37,212 bases of DNA from Acidobacterium sp. (GTDB taxonomy: Bacteria > Acidobacteriota > Terriglobia > Terriglobales > Acidobacteriaceae), in the NCBI GenBank assembly GCA_027315385.1, contig DAHUYD010000072.1:1-37212 (forward strand). The letters are read 5' to 3'. Position numbers and translations under genes: made by a program. This document shows positions 1-7,432 of this stretch, piece after piece. The notes beneath the pieces are model-generated. The model worked only from the letters and a program-made list of their open reading frames with translations, was not told the origin of the DNA and did not search any database. Position 1 is the first letter of the stretch; the number at the start of each line of letters is the position of its first letter.

Positions 1-1565
1 TTCACTTTCTTAGGATGTGTGGTGTCACCCTGCAAACCGTAGGCCTGTCCCTGCCGCTTCTCATTTGCCAGCTCCGAGGCAGGCGCAGTGGGAGCCACGT
101 ACTTCTGCTTCGGCCGGTTCTTCCACTGTTTGGCTTTCGGCAGCTTCTTCTGGTCCTGGAAGCGAACCTTTTTCTGCTGCGGGGCCGGTGTGCCGGTGTC
201 CACGATCTGGCCGCCGGAGTCTGCCAGGGTGGCGGTGCCGGATTCCTGGGCGGCGGTGTTCCCCTCGCCTGCGCCGGCGTCCACATTCCGCGTAGTCTCG
301 GTCGGGAGGGTCTCGCGCGGAGCCTGGCCGAAGCGAATCTTCTCTTTCTTGCCAGGCTTCTGGATCCTGCCCGTGTCGCTGCGAGTGGTCTTTTCGGCGA
401 CGGTCTGCAGATGCGCAGCCTGTGGTTTGGCCTTGCGCCGCGGCTTTGCGCGGAAGCGGCTCCGCGTCTCGTGCTTTTTATGTTTGGTACCGGGCGTCAC
501 ATACGCGCTCTGGATAAACTTCATCTCGTCGGGGCTGGAGCCGGCGTCCTCGTATCCGGGACGGATGGTGATATACGCCTGGTTGCGCAGGCGCGTCAGA
601 TATTCGCGGAGGGCGGGCTGCATCTTCTGCATGCCGATGGTCTGCTGGATCTGGTCCTGCACCGCGGAAAGCGGCTGGAGACCGGCATTTTCATGCTGGG
701 TGACCTGCAGGATGAGCCATCCCTGCTTCGTCCTGATGGGCTTGGTCCACTGGCCGGGGCGGAGCGGGAAGGTCGCGTCCTCCATCACCTTCGGCAGCAC
801 CCCGCGTTTGTATTCGCCGAGGTCGCCGCCTTCCGCCGCGGTGGGGCCGCTGGAATCGGCCTTCGCCAGCGTGGCGAAATCGGCACCCGCCTTCAGGCGA
901 GCTTCGATGTTGTCCGCCTGTTTCTCCGCGGTCGCCACCTGCGCCGCGTCGTCGGGATTGGGGGTGGGGATCAGAATCTCGCTGAGGCGCTCCTGCTCGG
1001 GCTGCTCGAAGTCGCTTTTGTGCTCGTTGTAGTAGTCCTGGATCTCGGAGGGGCTCACAATAATTTTGGGAGCGACTTCCTGACTGATAACGTCGGAGGT
1101 GATGACGTTTTCGCGGATCTGCTCTTTCAGGTCCTCCCAGGAGACTCCCTGGGCCTCGGCGGCCTTCTGGAGGTCGTCCATCGTAGCCAGGTGGTACTCC
1201 CTGCGCATCTGGTCGAGCCGCTGGATCACGCCATCGTCGCCGCTGATTCCCATCTCCTTGCCCTTGGAGAGCAGGAGCTGCTTATCGATGAGGGAGCGGA
1301 GCAGGTCGTGCTTTTGCCTATAGAGCTGCTGCTGGGACCAGCCCTCCTGCTGGGCCTGCTGGTCCAGCTGCTGCTGGGCGCGGTCGTAATCCGACAGGCT
1401 GATGACCTGGTCATTGATACGGGCAACGATCTCCTCGACGACCTGGCCGTGATAGGGAGAACTCTCCTGGTAGGAGCTGGATCGGGACTGCGCCACGCCG
1501 GGGATGGCGAACACGGCCAAACTGGCGGCGAGCAGGGTGGGGAAAGACGGGAAACGATGCATCAT
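1..1565 (-). CDS. SurA-like periplasmic peptidyl-prolyl isomerase (3' end outside window)
   Basis: Minus-strand reading frame of 521 codons, open at the window edge, so the C terminus is missing. It starts at the first of two adjacent ATG codons (MMHRFPSF) and begins with a signal peptide ending near PGVAQS. Residues about 35-180 resemble the SurA N-terminal chaperone region (VARINDQVISLSDYD, RSLIDKQLLLSKGKEMG). One parvulin rotamase domain follows at about 190-300 (SEILIPTPNP, GGDLGEYKRG, WLILQV); classical SurA has two. After about residue 345 comes a long Lys/Arg-rich, low-complexity tail in which a KK-x(1,2)-[IV]RF motif recurs (KKEKIRFGQ, KKVRFQDQ). By family it should help fold outer-membrane proteins in the periplasm. 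The family is clear; the role of the tail is unknown. A strong palindrome lies about 93 bp upstream. It was not on the supplied list of frames because no stop is present in the window. Confidence 0.85.
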   Translation of the reverse strand, partial: MMHRFPSFPTLLAASLAVFAIPGVAQSRSSSYQESSPYHGQVVEEIVARINDQVISLSDYDRAQQQLDQQAQQEGWSQQQLYRQKHDLLRSLIDKQLLLSKGKEMGISGDDGVIQRLDQMRREYHLATMDDLQKAAEAQGVSWEDLKEQIRENVITSDVISQEVAPKIIVSPSEIQDYYNEHKSDFEQPEQERLSEILIPTPNPDDAAQVATAEKQADNIEARLKAGADFATLAKADSSGPTAAEGGDLGEYKRGVLPKVMEDATFPLRPGQWTKPIRTKQGWLILQVTQHENAGLQPLSAVQDQIQQTIGMQKMQPALREYLTRLRNQAYITIRPGYEDAGSSPDEMKFIQSAYVTPGTKHKKHETRSRFRAKPRRKAKPQAAHLQTVAEKTTRSDTGRIQKPGKKEKIRFGQAPRETLPTETTRNVDAGAGEGNTAAQESGTATLADSGGQIVDTGTPAPQQKKVRFQDQKKLPKAKQWKNRPKQKYVAPTAPASELANEKRQGQAYGLQGDTTHPKKV

Positions 1566-1657
1566 GATGATCGAGAGTCTCGGTGCGCCGCCTCTCGTGT
1601 GCCTGCGCGAAAAACGGTGGTGCCGCTCCCCGGTTTGTGCACAGATTCTGAGGCTTG

Positions 1658-1678
1658 CGCTGTACTAATTGTACAGCG
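1658..1678. promoter_or_regulatory. Perfect 8-bp inverted repeat upstream of the SurA-like gene, operator candidate
   Basis: The arms CGCTGTAC and GTACAGCG are exact reverse complements around the 5-base spacer TAATT. The repeat sits in the 245-bp gap between the queE stop and the SurA-like start. On the minus strand it contains TACAAT, one mismatch from the -10 consensus and preceded by TG, so a dimeric regulator bound here would cover a candidate promoter. There is no T-tract, which argues against a terminator. The regulator is unknown. Confidence 0.5.
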
Positions 1679-1810
1679 TGGAAATGCCTGCCGCGGGGAT
1701 GGAGGATCGATCATGATTCGGCAACCAGCTTCCAGGCAATGGGATATCAGACTTGTGCCAGGGCGGAGACGCGACCTTGCCGATTTTCCGGCGGCGAAGG
1801 GTCGCTGCGT

Positions 1811-2491
1811 TCAAACACCCTTCTTCAGCGGCTCCCACACGTACTTATGGATTTGCAGGCTCAGGCGCGCGGGAAGACCATCGGCGAGCATCCACTCGAC
1901 CAGTTCTCTGGGATCGAGCAGGGCGTTTTCCGTCGAGCGCTCCGGAGTGGGGGTTTTGGTGAAGGCCGGCGAGAGGAGAACATCCTTTACGCGCGTCGAC
2001 AGCCGGTGTTCGAGGATGAAGGTCCGCGCAAATTCGTAGTCGGTCCGGCTGGCGAGGACGAACTTGACCTCATCGCGTTCGGTGAGGCACGCCAGATTCT
2101 CCATCCGGAAGCTGCCTGCTTCGCCCGATGCGGGGCATTTGACGTCCACAATTTTGTGAACGGCGGGCGGGACGCGATCGAGGGGACGCTCGCCGCTGGT
2201 TTCGATCAGGAGGTCGTAACCCTGGTTCAGGAGCCGGTCCATCAGGGGGACGAGTTCGCGCTCCTGGAGCATGGGCTCGCCGCCGGTGAACTCGACGAGT
2301 GTTACCGGCGCCAGCTTGCTGACCTCGGCAACGATTTCATCTTCGCTCCGGCGATAGCCGCCGGTGAAGGTGTACTCGGAATCGCACCACGAGCAGCGCA
2401 GATTGCAGCCGGCCAGGCGCACGAAGATGCAGGGGCGGCCGGCGAAGCTCGACTCGCCCTGAATGGATTTGTAGATTTCGATCAGATACAC
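1811..2491 (-). CDS. queE: 7-carboxy-7-deazaguanine synthase (radical SAM)
   Basis: 226-residue protein starting MYLIEIYKSIQGES, the typical QueE opening. The radical-SAM cluster motif is CX3CX2C at C29, C33 and C36 (CNLRCSWC), the spacing seen in canonical QueE. It is followed by DSEYTF, and ELVEFTGGEPMLQ is the glycine-rich SAM-binding GGEP motif. By family it converts 6-carboxytetrahydropterin to 7-carboxy-7-deazaguanine in the queuosine/7-deazapurine pathway, using a [4Fe-4S] cluster and SAM. It lies 3 bp downstream of queD, whose product supplies its substrate, so the two are surely co-transcribed. queC and queF are not in the window, so whether the end product is tRNA queuosine or another deazapurine cannot be told here. 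Confidence 0.95.
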   Translation of the reverse strand: MYLIEIYKSIQGESSFAGRPCIFVRLAGCNLRCSWCDSEYTFTGGYRRSEDEIVAEVSKLAPVTLVEFTGGEPMLQERELVPLMDRLLNQGYDLLIETSGERPLDRVPPAVHKIVDVKCPASGEAGSFRMENLACLTERDEVKFVLASRTDYEFARTFILEHRLSTRVKDVLLSPAFTKTPTPERSTENALLDPRELVEWMLADGLPARLSLQIHKYVWEPLKKGV

Positions 2492-2494
2492 GGG

Positions 2495-2872
2495 CTACTC
2501 GTAATACGTCGCCGTTGTGGTGTCGGTTTCGTAGAGGGTGCAGTCTTTCACCCGCACGCGTCCATCGGTCATCGCTCTTAGCTGCTGGTTCGTCTGATCG
2601 TAGAAATACCTGGCCAGGTTTTCCGCGGAGGGATTGATCTCGGTGAACGGCTCCAGATCGTTGAGCATCTGGTGGTCGAGGCGATCGATCACCGGCAGCA
2701 TCACCTGTTTGAGGTCGCGGAAATCGAGCAGCAGGCCCGCCTTGTCCAGCGTCTCGCCGCACAGCGTGATGCGGACCTTATAGTTGTGGCCGTGCGGATT
2801 CTCGCACTTGCCCTTGTAGTTGCGCAGGTAGTGGCCGGAGGAAAAGCCGCGCTCGACGGTGACTTCGTACAT
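2495..2872 (-). CDS. queD: 6-carboxy-5,6,7,8-tetrahydropterin synthase
   Basis: 125-residue protein of the PTPS/QueD family. Zinc ligands are H14 (SSGHYL) and H27/H29 in CENPHGHNY. The CxxxHGH arrangement with C23 as catalytic cysteine is characteristic of QueD rather than of eukaryotic-type pyruvoyl-tetrahydropterin synthase. It converts 7,8-dihydroneopterin triphosphate to 6-carboxytetrahydropterin, the step before QueE, encoded 3 bp downstream. The start MYEVTVERGFSSGHY fits family N termini closely. A TAGAAT hexamer at 2910-2915 (minus strand) could be its -10 element, with a leader of about 30 nt. Confidence 0.95.
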   Translation of the reverse strand: MYEVTVERGFSSGHYLRNYKGKCENPHGHNYKVRITLCGETLDKAGLLLDFRDLKQVMLPVIDRLDHQMLNDLEPFTEINPSAENLARYFYDQTNQQLRAMTDGRVRVKDCTLYETDTTTATYYE

Positions 2873-2931
2873 GGTGGGTTCTCAGGGGGCGGAATCCTGC
2901 CCTGCTCTCATTCTACCGGGGGATTCCAGAG

Positions 2932-3186
2932 TTACCGGCGGCCGCCGTCCCGCTGGCGGAGGCGGCGCTCCTCGGTGCGGCGGTCGATCTGCTCGAACAG
3001 GGCGGTCATGATGCCGAGCAGGGCGACCGACAGCCCTGCCACGGTCAAAAACAGGGCGGTCGTCTTCCACAGGGTGCCATTCGCCGGAAGCATGGGCTGG
3101 GTGTGGCTGGACACCAGCGACATGACGAACGAGATCGCCGCGAAGAGCAGCATGACCCCGGCGAGGATGTAGAGGTTGCGAGACAC
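2932..3186 (-). CDS. Small two-helix membrane protein, unknown function
   Basis: 84 residues if it starts at the GTG at 3186 (MSRNLYILAGVML). The longer frame opening at 3243 would run 35 bp into the end of the amidohydrolase gene and adds a non-hydrophobic leader, so the GTG start is preferred. Two hydrophobic segments are visible, about residues 5-26 and 42-64, separated by a short polar loop (SSHTQPMLPANGT). A charged Arg/Glu-rich tail (DRRTEERRLRQRDGGRR) should be cytoplasmic. I do not recognise the family. It lies between the amidohydrolase and queD on the same strand, 22 bp and 59 bp away. Confidence 0.6.
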   Translation of the reverse strand: MSRNLYILAGVMLLFAAISFVMSLVSSHTQPMLPANGTLWKTTALFLTVAGLSVALLGIMTALFEQIDRRTEERRLRQRDGGRR

Positions 3187-3208
3187 GTCTTTATGGTAGC
3201 GCGCGGAC

Positions 3209-4669
3209 TTATCGCAGTCCCATGCGCCCGCGCACAGACGCAATCAGCTTTTCGGGGTCGTAACCCACGCCATCCTTGAAAACGGCGTCCACTTTCTCCA
3301 CGTCGGCGATATTCTTCGCAGGATTTCCGGTGACGACGACGAGGTCAGCGTCCTTCCCGGCGGCGATTGTGCCGAAGCGATCGGTTTCGCCCAGCCACGT
3401 GGCGCCATTCTCTGTGGCGACGTGAATCGCCTGCTCCGGCGTGAATCCCGCCTGCACCAGCAGCTCGAGCTCCCGCTGATCGCCGAAGCCCGCCAGTACG
3501 CCGCCGTACCCGGTTGGATCGCAGCCCGCCATCAGCAGGCCGCCCTGCTTCGCGAAATCGCGCTCGAACTGCATCTCCATCCGCAGCATGCGGGCGCCGA
3601 GGGCCGGTTGGGGGCCCTGTGCAGCGCGCTCGGCGATCATGGCCCGCGTGGTCATGAAACTGCCCCACGCGTCCGGCAGCAGCGACGGCCGCACGCGCAT
3701 CTCCTCGCTCATGGGGGGCAGGTTCGGCGCGAAGCTCTCGAAAATTGCGAGTGTTGACGTGATCGCAACGTGATGGGCGATCAGATCGTGAATCGTTCCC
3801 TGAATCCGCGGTCCCTCCACGTCCAGCTTCGCCAGCGCTTCTTCGCCCTGGCGCTGGCCGGGGCACACACCCTCCTGCTTACCCGGCGTGAATTCCGTAT
3901 CCACAACCAGGCCGTGTTCGAGGTTGTCGATGCCCAGCGACGCCGCTTCGCGGAACCCCACCGCGCACAAGTGCCCGGTGATCTTGAGGCCGTGGGCGTG
4001 GGCCGCGTCGATGGCCGCTTTCAGTTCCTGCGGAGTGATGTGCATGTAAGCCTTGAACGAGGTCATGCCCTCGGCAGCCCAGTAGTTCACCAGCCGGGTC
4101 GCGTCGGCGGGACCGGTGAGGGTGTGCAGTTGCGGCCCGATGGAGGGCGATCCTTCCAGATAGGGGCTGGTGAGGAACAGTTTTGGACCGGGGATTTTGC
4201 CGGCATCGATGAGCTGCTTCACGGAAATATCGGTGTACGGCTCGACGCTGCCGGCCGTGCGCGCCGCCGTTACTCCGGCGGCGAGATAGAGCCGCGGGGC
4301 CGAGTCCGCCATTTCTCCATAGAGAGGCAGCAGCCCCGGACCGCGATCGGGCAAGGGATAAAACAGATGCTCGTGCATCATGACCAGGCCCGGGTAGACA
4401 GTCCTGCCGGTCATATCCAGGACGCGGGCTCCGGCTGGGATCGGCTGGTCAGAGGTTTGCGGGCCCGCGTAGTCAATCTTCCCGTTCTCTATGACGATCG
4501 TCTGATCGTCCCTGGCGGGGGCGCCGGTGCCATCGATCACGCGGACGTGATCCATGACGACCGCCGGCGCATCGACCTTCACAAACGGTTTCAGAGAATT
4601 CGGGATCTGCGCAGCCGCCGCGGCGCAGGCCAGCGCCGCGCCAATACACACAGTCATCGAATGCCGCAT
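3209..4669 (-). CDS. Secreted metal-dependent amidohydrolase (imidazolonepropionase/prolidase-like)
   Basis: 486 residues from the ATG at 4669. That start has AAGGAAGG six bases upstream and gives a signal peptide (MRHSMTVCIGAALACAAAAAQ). The frame extends further upstream without an M-led domain, so the longer version is rejected. The fold is the composite-domain amidohydrolase type: an N-terminal beta part (VRVIDGTG, IVIENGKI, DMTGRTVYPGLV), the metal motif HxH in MMHEHLFY, a likely carboxylated lysine in SFKAYMHI, further metal histidines in KITGHLC and NLEHGL, and the catalytic aspartate in AGCDPTG. The end, AAGKDADLVVVTGNPAKNI, is typical of the superfamily. Secreted paralogues in soil bacteria are often annotated as Xaa-Pro dipeptidase or imidazolonepropionase-like, but the substrate cannot be read from sequence. 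It lies 62 bp after the helicase gene. Confidence 0.88.
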   Translation of the reverse strand: MRHSMTVCIGAALACAAAAAQIPNSLKPFVKVDAPAVVMDHVRVIDGTGAPARDDQTIVIENGKIDYAGPQTSDQPIPAGARVLDMTGRTVYPGLVMMHEHLFYPLPDRGPGLLPLYGEMADSAPRLYLAAGVTAARTAGSVEPYTDISVKQLIDAGKIPGPKLFLTSPYLEGSPSIGPQLHTLTGPADATRLVNYWAAEGMTSFKAYMHITPQELKAAIDAAHAHGLKITGHLCAVGFREAASLGIDNLEHGLVVDTEFTPGKQEGVCPGQRQGEEALAKLDVEGPRIQGTIHDLIAHHVAITSTLAIFESFAPNLPPMSEEMRVRPSLLPDAWGSFMTTRAMIAERAAQGPQPALGARMLRMEMQFERDFAKQGGLLMAGCDPTGYGGVLAGFGDQRELELLVQAGFTPEQAIHVATENGATWLGETDRFGTIAAGKDADLVVVTGNPAKNIADVEKVDAVFKDGVGYDPEKLIASVRGRMGLR

Positions 4670-4731
4670 GGTGAACCTTCCTTGAGAAAGAAACCGGAGG
4701 TTCCCACTTTCGCCGCTGGATTGGTGCGCCG

Positions 4732-6729
4732 TCAAGCGCGTTCGAAGAATGCTTCCACGTCGCGAATCTCGCGGGTGACGCGGTAGGGGGGCAGGCTTTC
4801 GAGGAAGATGCGGCCGTAGCGCTGGCGTTCGAGGCGCGGATCGAGGAGCATGAGGACGCCGCGATCGTCGAGCGAGCGGATGAGGCGGCCGAAGCCCTGC
4901 TTGAGGGTGATGACCGCCGACGGCACCTGGTACTCGAAGAACGGCTTGCCGCCGGCAGCCTCGATGGCGCGCATGCGCGCCTGCACCACCGGATCGCTGG
5001 GCACGGCAAAGGGGAGGCGGTCCACGATAACGCAGCTCAACGCGTCGCCCTGTACATCGACGCCCTGCCAGAAGCTCGAAGTTCCGAAGAGGACCGCGTT
5101 CGGTGTGGTGCGGAACTCCTCCAGCAGGGCCTTGCGCGGGGCGGTGCCCTGCAGCAGGAGGGGATAATTCACCTCGCACAGGAGGCGCTCGTACAGCTCG
5201 CGCATTTGCTGGTAGCTGGTGAAGAGGCAAAACGCGCGGCCTCGGGTGATCTCCAGCATCTGGCGGATGCGCCGCGCCGCGTGATCCTGAAAGCCGTCTT
5301 CGCGGGGATCCGGCATATCGGGCGGAAGATAGAGCAGCGCCTGCTCGGGATAGCGGAAATGCGAGGGGACGACCAGCTCGCGGGCCTCGTCCAGACCCAG
5401 GCGCTTGCGCATGTGGGTGAAGCCGCCCTGCACGGTGAGGGTGGCCGAGGTGAGCACGATGCTGGGATAGGCTTCGAAGAGGAGCTCGCGGAGAATCTCC
5501 GAAACGTCGATGGGAGTGGCCTGGAGGTGGGTACTCATCTGGCGGCCGCCGCGGCGCTCCAGCCAGAAGACGGTGTTCTGGTCCTGGGACTCCATCAGGA
5601 ATTTCAGTTGCTCGCGGATTGCGGCGGTGCGCCGGCGCAGAGGCTGCGCATCCTCGGCTCCCTTCAGGCGCTCCAGCTCGCCTTCCATGCGATGCAGCGC
5701 ATTGAGGACGCCCAGGTAGACATCGCCCTGGGCTTCAAGAAATTCCTCGCGATTGGCGAAGGGCATACGTCCGTCGCCAGCGGCGCGGCCCTCGTTGCGG
5801 ACCGGCAGCACGCCGAAGAACATTCGCGCGCGCTCGCGGATCATCTGGGCGGCGGTCACGACGCCGGCGTTGAGCTCTTTGCCGGCGCGGAGCAGCGTCT
5901 CGACGTCGCGGGCCAGCTCTTCGAAGCGCACATTGCTCAGGCTGACGCCGAAGTAGCTCGACGCGGTGTCCTCCAGCTCATGCGCCTCGTCGAAGATGAC
6001 GACGCCGGCCTCCGGCAGCACGCCGGCGTCGGGAGCGCCGCCCGCCTGCTGGCGGACTGCCATGTCCGCGAAGAAGAGGTGGTGATTGACGATTACAACG
6101 TCGCTTTCGGCGGCGCGGCGGCGCATTTCCGTGATGAAGCAGCGCTGGTAATCCGGGCAGGTCTGGCCGAGGCAGGCTTCGCCGCGGGCGTCCAGTTTGG
6201 ACCACAGCGGGCTGGCCTCCGGCAGATCGTCGAGTTCGGCGCGGTCGCCCGTTTCAGTGGTTTTCTCCCAGTCGGCAATCGCCTGGTACTGGGAGATTTC
6301 CTCAAGGCCGGAGAGGATGGGTTGGCTGCGCAGGGCGAAGAGCTTGTGGCGGCAAAGGTAGTTCGCCCGGCCCTTCATATAGCAGACAGCCAGCGGTCCC
6401 AGCAGAGACTCGAGGAAGGGCACGTCCTTGAAGAAGAGCTGTTCCTGCAGGTTTTTCGTGCCTGTGGAGATAATGATCCGGCGGCCCGTGGCCGCGCACG
6501 CCCGCAGCGCCGGGAGCAGATATGCCAGGGTCTTACCGGTGCCGGTTCCCGCCTCGACGATGAGGTGCCGCTGATCAGCCAGGGCTCGCTCCACCGCCTG
6601 CGCCATTTCCAGCTGCCCTTTTCGGAATTCATAGGGTAACGGCGACCGGGACAGAGCGCCACCGGGAGCAAAAAACTCGTGGAGCGTGGGCAGCGCGGGC
6701 GCGGAGGATGAAGTGGGTGTGGAGGGCAC
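4732..6729 (-). CDS. dinG: DinG/XPD-type ATP-dependent DNA helicase with Fe-S cluster
   Basis: 665-residue superfamily-2 helicase. Walker A is at 60-67 (AGTGTGKT), Walker B is DEAH at 247-250 (VVIFDEAHELED), and C-terminal motifs include LTSATL, GTSSFWQGVDVQG and QGFGRLIRS. Cysteines C126, C186, C191 and C197 are spaced like the four [4Fe-4S] ligands of DinG, and VNHHLFFAD follows them as in the family. It should be a 5'-3' helicase that resolves D-loops, R-loops or damaged forks. The start is GTG with AAGGGG just upstream. No exonuclease domain is fused, unlike Gram-positive DinG. E. coli YoaA is an equally close relative, so the symbol is tentative. Confidence 0.9.
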   Translation of the reverse strand: MPSTPTSSSAPALPTLHEFFAPGGALSRSPLPYEFRKGQLEMAQAVERALADQRHLIVEAGTGTGKTLAYLLPALRACAATGRRIIISTGTKNLQEQLFFKDVPFLESLLGPLAVCYMKGRANYLCRHKLFALRSQPILSGLEEISQYQAIADWEKTTETGDRAELDDLPEASPLWSKLDARGEACLGQTCPDYQRCFITEMRRRAAESDVVIVNHHLFFADMAVRQQAGGAPDAGVLPEAGVVIFDEAHELEDTASSYFGVSLSNVRFEELARDVETLLRAGKELNAGVVTAAQMIRERARMFFGVLPVRNEGRAAGDGRMPFANREEFLEAQGDVYLGVLNALHRMEGELERLKGAEDAQPLRRRTAAIREQLKFLMESQDQNTVFWLERRGGRQMSTHLQATPIDVSEILRELLFEAYPSIVLTSATLTVQGGFTHMRKRLGLDEARELVVPSHFRYPEQALLYLPPDMPDPREDGFQDHAARRIRQMLEITRGRAFCLFTSYQQMRELYERLLCEVNYPLLLQGTAPRKALLEEFRTTPNAVLFGTSSFWQGVDVQGDALSCVIVDRLPFAVPSDPVVQARMRAIEAAGGKPFFEYQVPSAVITLKQGFGRLIRSLDDRGVLMLLDPRLERQRYGRIFLESLPPYRVTREIRDVEAFFERA

Positions 6730-6856
6730 GTCCCCTTCAGGATAGCTGCTTCGCCGGCATGGCCTTTGCGGGGAGAAAAACTTCGGTCAGGTCCTGGCCC
6801 CGCCGGTCCCATCCTGGGAACGCCCGGGGTGGGGGGAGGCGATCCGCAAAAGCGAA

Positions 6857-6891
6857 GAGCCGGACGAGACTCGACGAGACTCGCCCGGCTC
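6857..6891. terminator. Long GC-rich hairpin with internal tandem repeat
   Basis: Arms GAGCCGG (6857-6863) and CCGGCTC (6885-6891) are perfectly complementary. Between them lies an exact tandem duplication of the 10-mer ACGAGACTCG (6864-6883), itself built of CGAG/CTCG, so the hairpin can continue inward with single A-A or A-C mismatches almost to the centre. It lies 21 bp past the stop of the gene ending at 6913 (minus strand). On that strand it is followed by TTCGCTTTT, consistent with an intrinsic terminator. Confidence 0.5.
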
Positions 6892-6912
6892 GGCTGACGA
6901 CTGACTCCCGCT

Positions 6913-7338
6913 CTATTGCGGCTTCCGGCCTGTTCCTTTTGGATAGATCGAGTATTCCTGAGACGGGTAGCGCAGCCTGACGGTGATGTGCCTGGTGGCG
7001 CCGGGAAGCTTGTAGGTTTTGCCGTAGGTCTGATAGCCGCTGGCGACCACCTGAAGGAGGAGATCCTGGCCGACGGGGATCAGGTTCAGGTTGGCCTCGC
7101 CATTCTCCTTGGTCTTCAGCTCCATGTTGCCCCAGGGCTTGTTGTCCGTGACGGGCTGGAAGACTACCGCCGCATTCACCATGGGGGTGCCGTCCGGCTT
7201 GAGGACGGTGACGGTGATATTGCAGGTTTCCGGCGGTTTTTTGACTTTTTTGGCCCGGCGGTCGCCCCAGGCAGCGGGCAGGAGCATAAGCCCCAGCGCC
7301 AGCACGGTGAGACCTCGGCGCATGTTTTCCCGGTTCAT
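6913..7338 (-). CDS. Secreted carboxypeptidase-regulatory-like (Ig-fold) domain protein
   Basis: 141 residues with a signal peptide (MNRENMRRGLTVLALGLMLL, cleavage near AAWG). A short basic stretch (RRAKKVKKP) is followed by one beta-sandwich domain: ITVTVLKPDGTPMVNAAVVF, NLNLIPVGQDLLLQVVASGY, and ITVRLRYPSQEYSI. The pattern (beta strand, DGTP, nonpolar strand, GEANLNLIPVG, ASGYQ) is that of carboxypeptidase regulatory-like/DUF1416-type domains, which are very common as surface modules in acidobacteria. No enzymatic residues are seen. A near-consensus -10 (TAAAAT) lies 7 nt before the ATG. Its partner is unknown; it is divergent from the next gene. Confidence 0.75.
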   Translation of the reverse strand: MNRENMRRGLTVLALGLMLLPAAWGDRRAKKVKKPPETCNITVTVLKPDGTPMVNAAVVFQPVTDNKPWGNMELKTKENGEANLNLIPVGQDLLLQVVASGYQTYGKTYKLPGATRHITVRLRYPSQEYSIYPKGTGRKPQ

Positions 7339-7345
7339 AGTGCTA

Positions 7346-7351
7346 ATTTTA
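7346..7351 (-). promoter_or_regulatory. -10-like element of the Ig-fold protein gene
   Basis: TAAAAT on the minus strand, one mismatch from TATAAT and 7 nt before the ATG at 7338. Transcription would begin at or next to the start codon. No good -35 hexamer is visible. Confidence 0.5.
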
Positions 7352-7418
7352 GTTCACAACGCGCCGCCGGGGAATGCCTATTTCTCGACTGCGGAAACTG
7401 GGGCGCCGGCTGCCCGTC

Positions 7419-7424
7419 TAATCT
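7419..7424 (+). promoter_or_regulatory. -10-like element before 7433 gene
   Basis: TAATCT lies 8 nt before the ATG at 7433, in the 94-bp gap between two divergent genes. No Shine-Dalgarno sequence is seen between it and the start, consistent with a leaderless transcript. Confidence 0.4.
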
Positions 7425-7432
7425 AGAGCCTC

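Noticed and set aside
1658-1678. LexA (SOS) box reading of the palindrome
   Set aside because: The CTGT/ACAG half-sites are separated by nine bases, not eight as in the E. coli box, and acidobacterial LexA sites are not known to me to have this form.
15-2039. 674-codon plus-strand ORF
   Set aside because: Antisense shadow of the SurA-like gene and queE; low-complexity Leu/Gly/Val-rich translation with no domain pattern, a known effect of GC-rich codon bias.
5206-6639. Long plus-strand ORF opposite dinG
   Set aside because: The other strand has all DinG helicase motifs; this frame has none. The same holds for the long antisense ORFs over nupC (10795-11850), lhr (20243-21391), the AAA ATPase (24405-26063) and CE15 (27008-28342).
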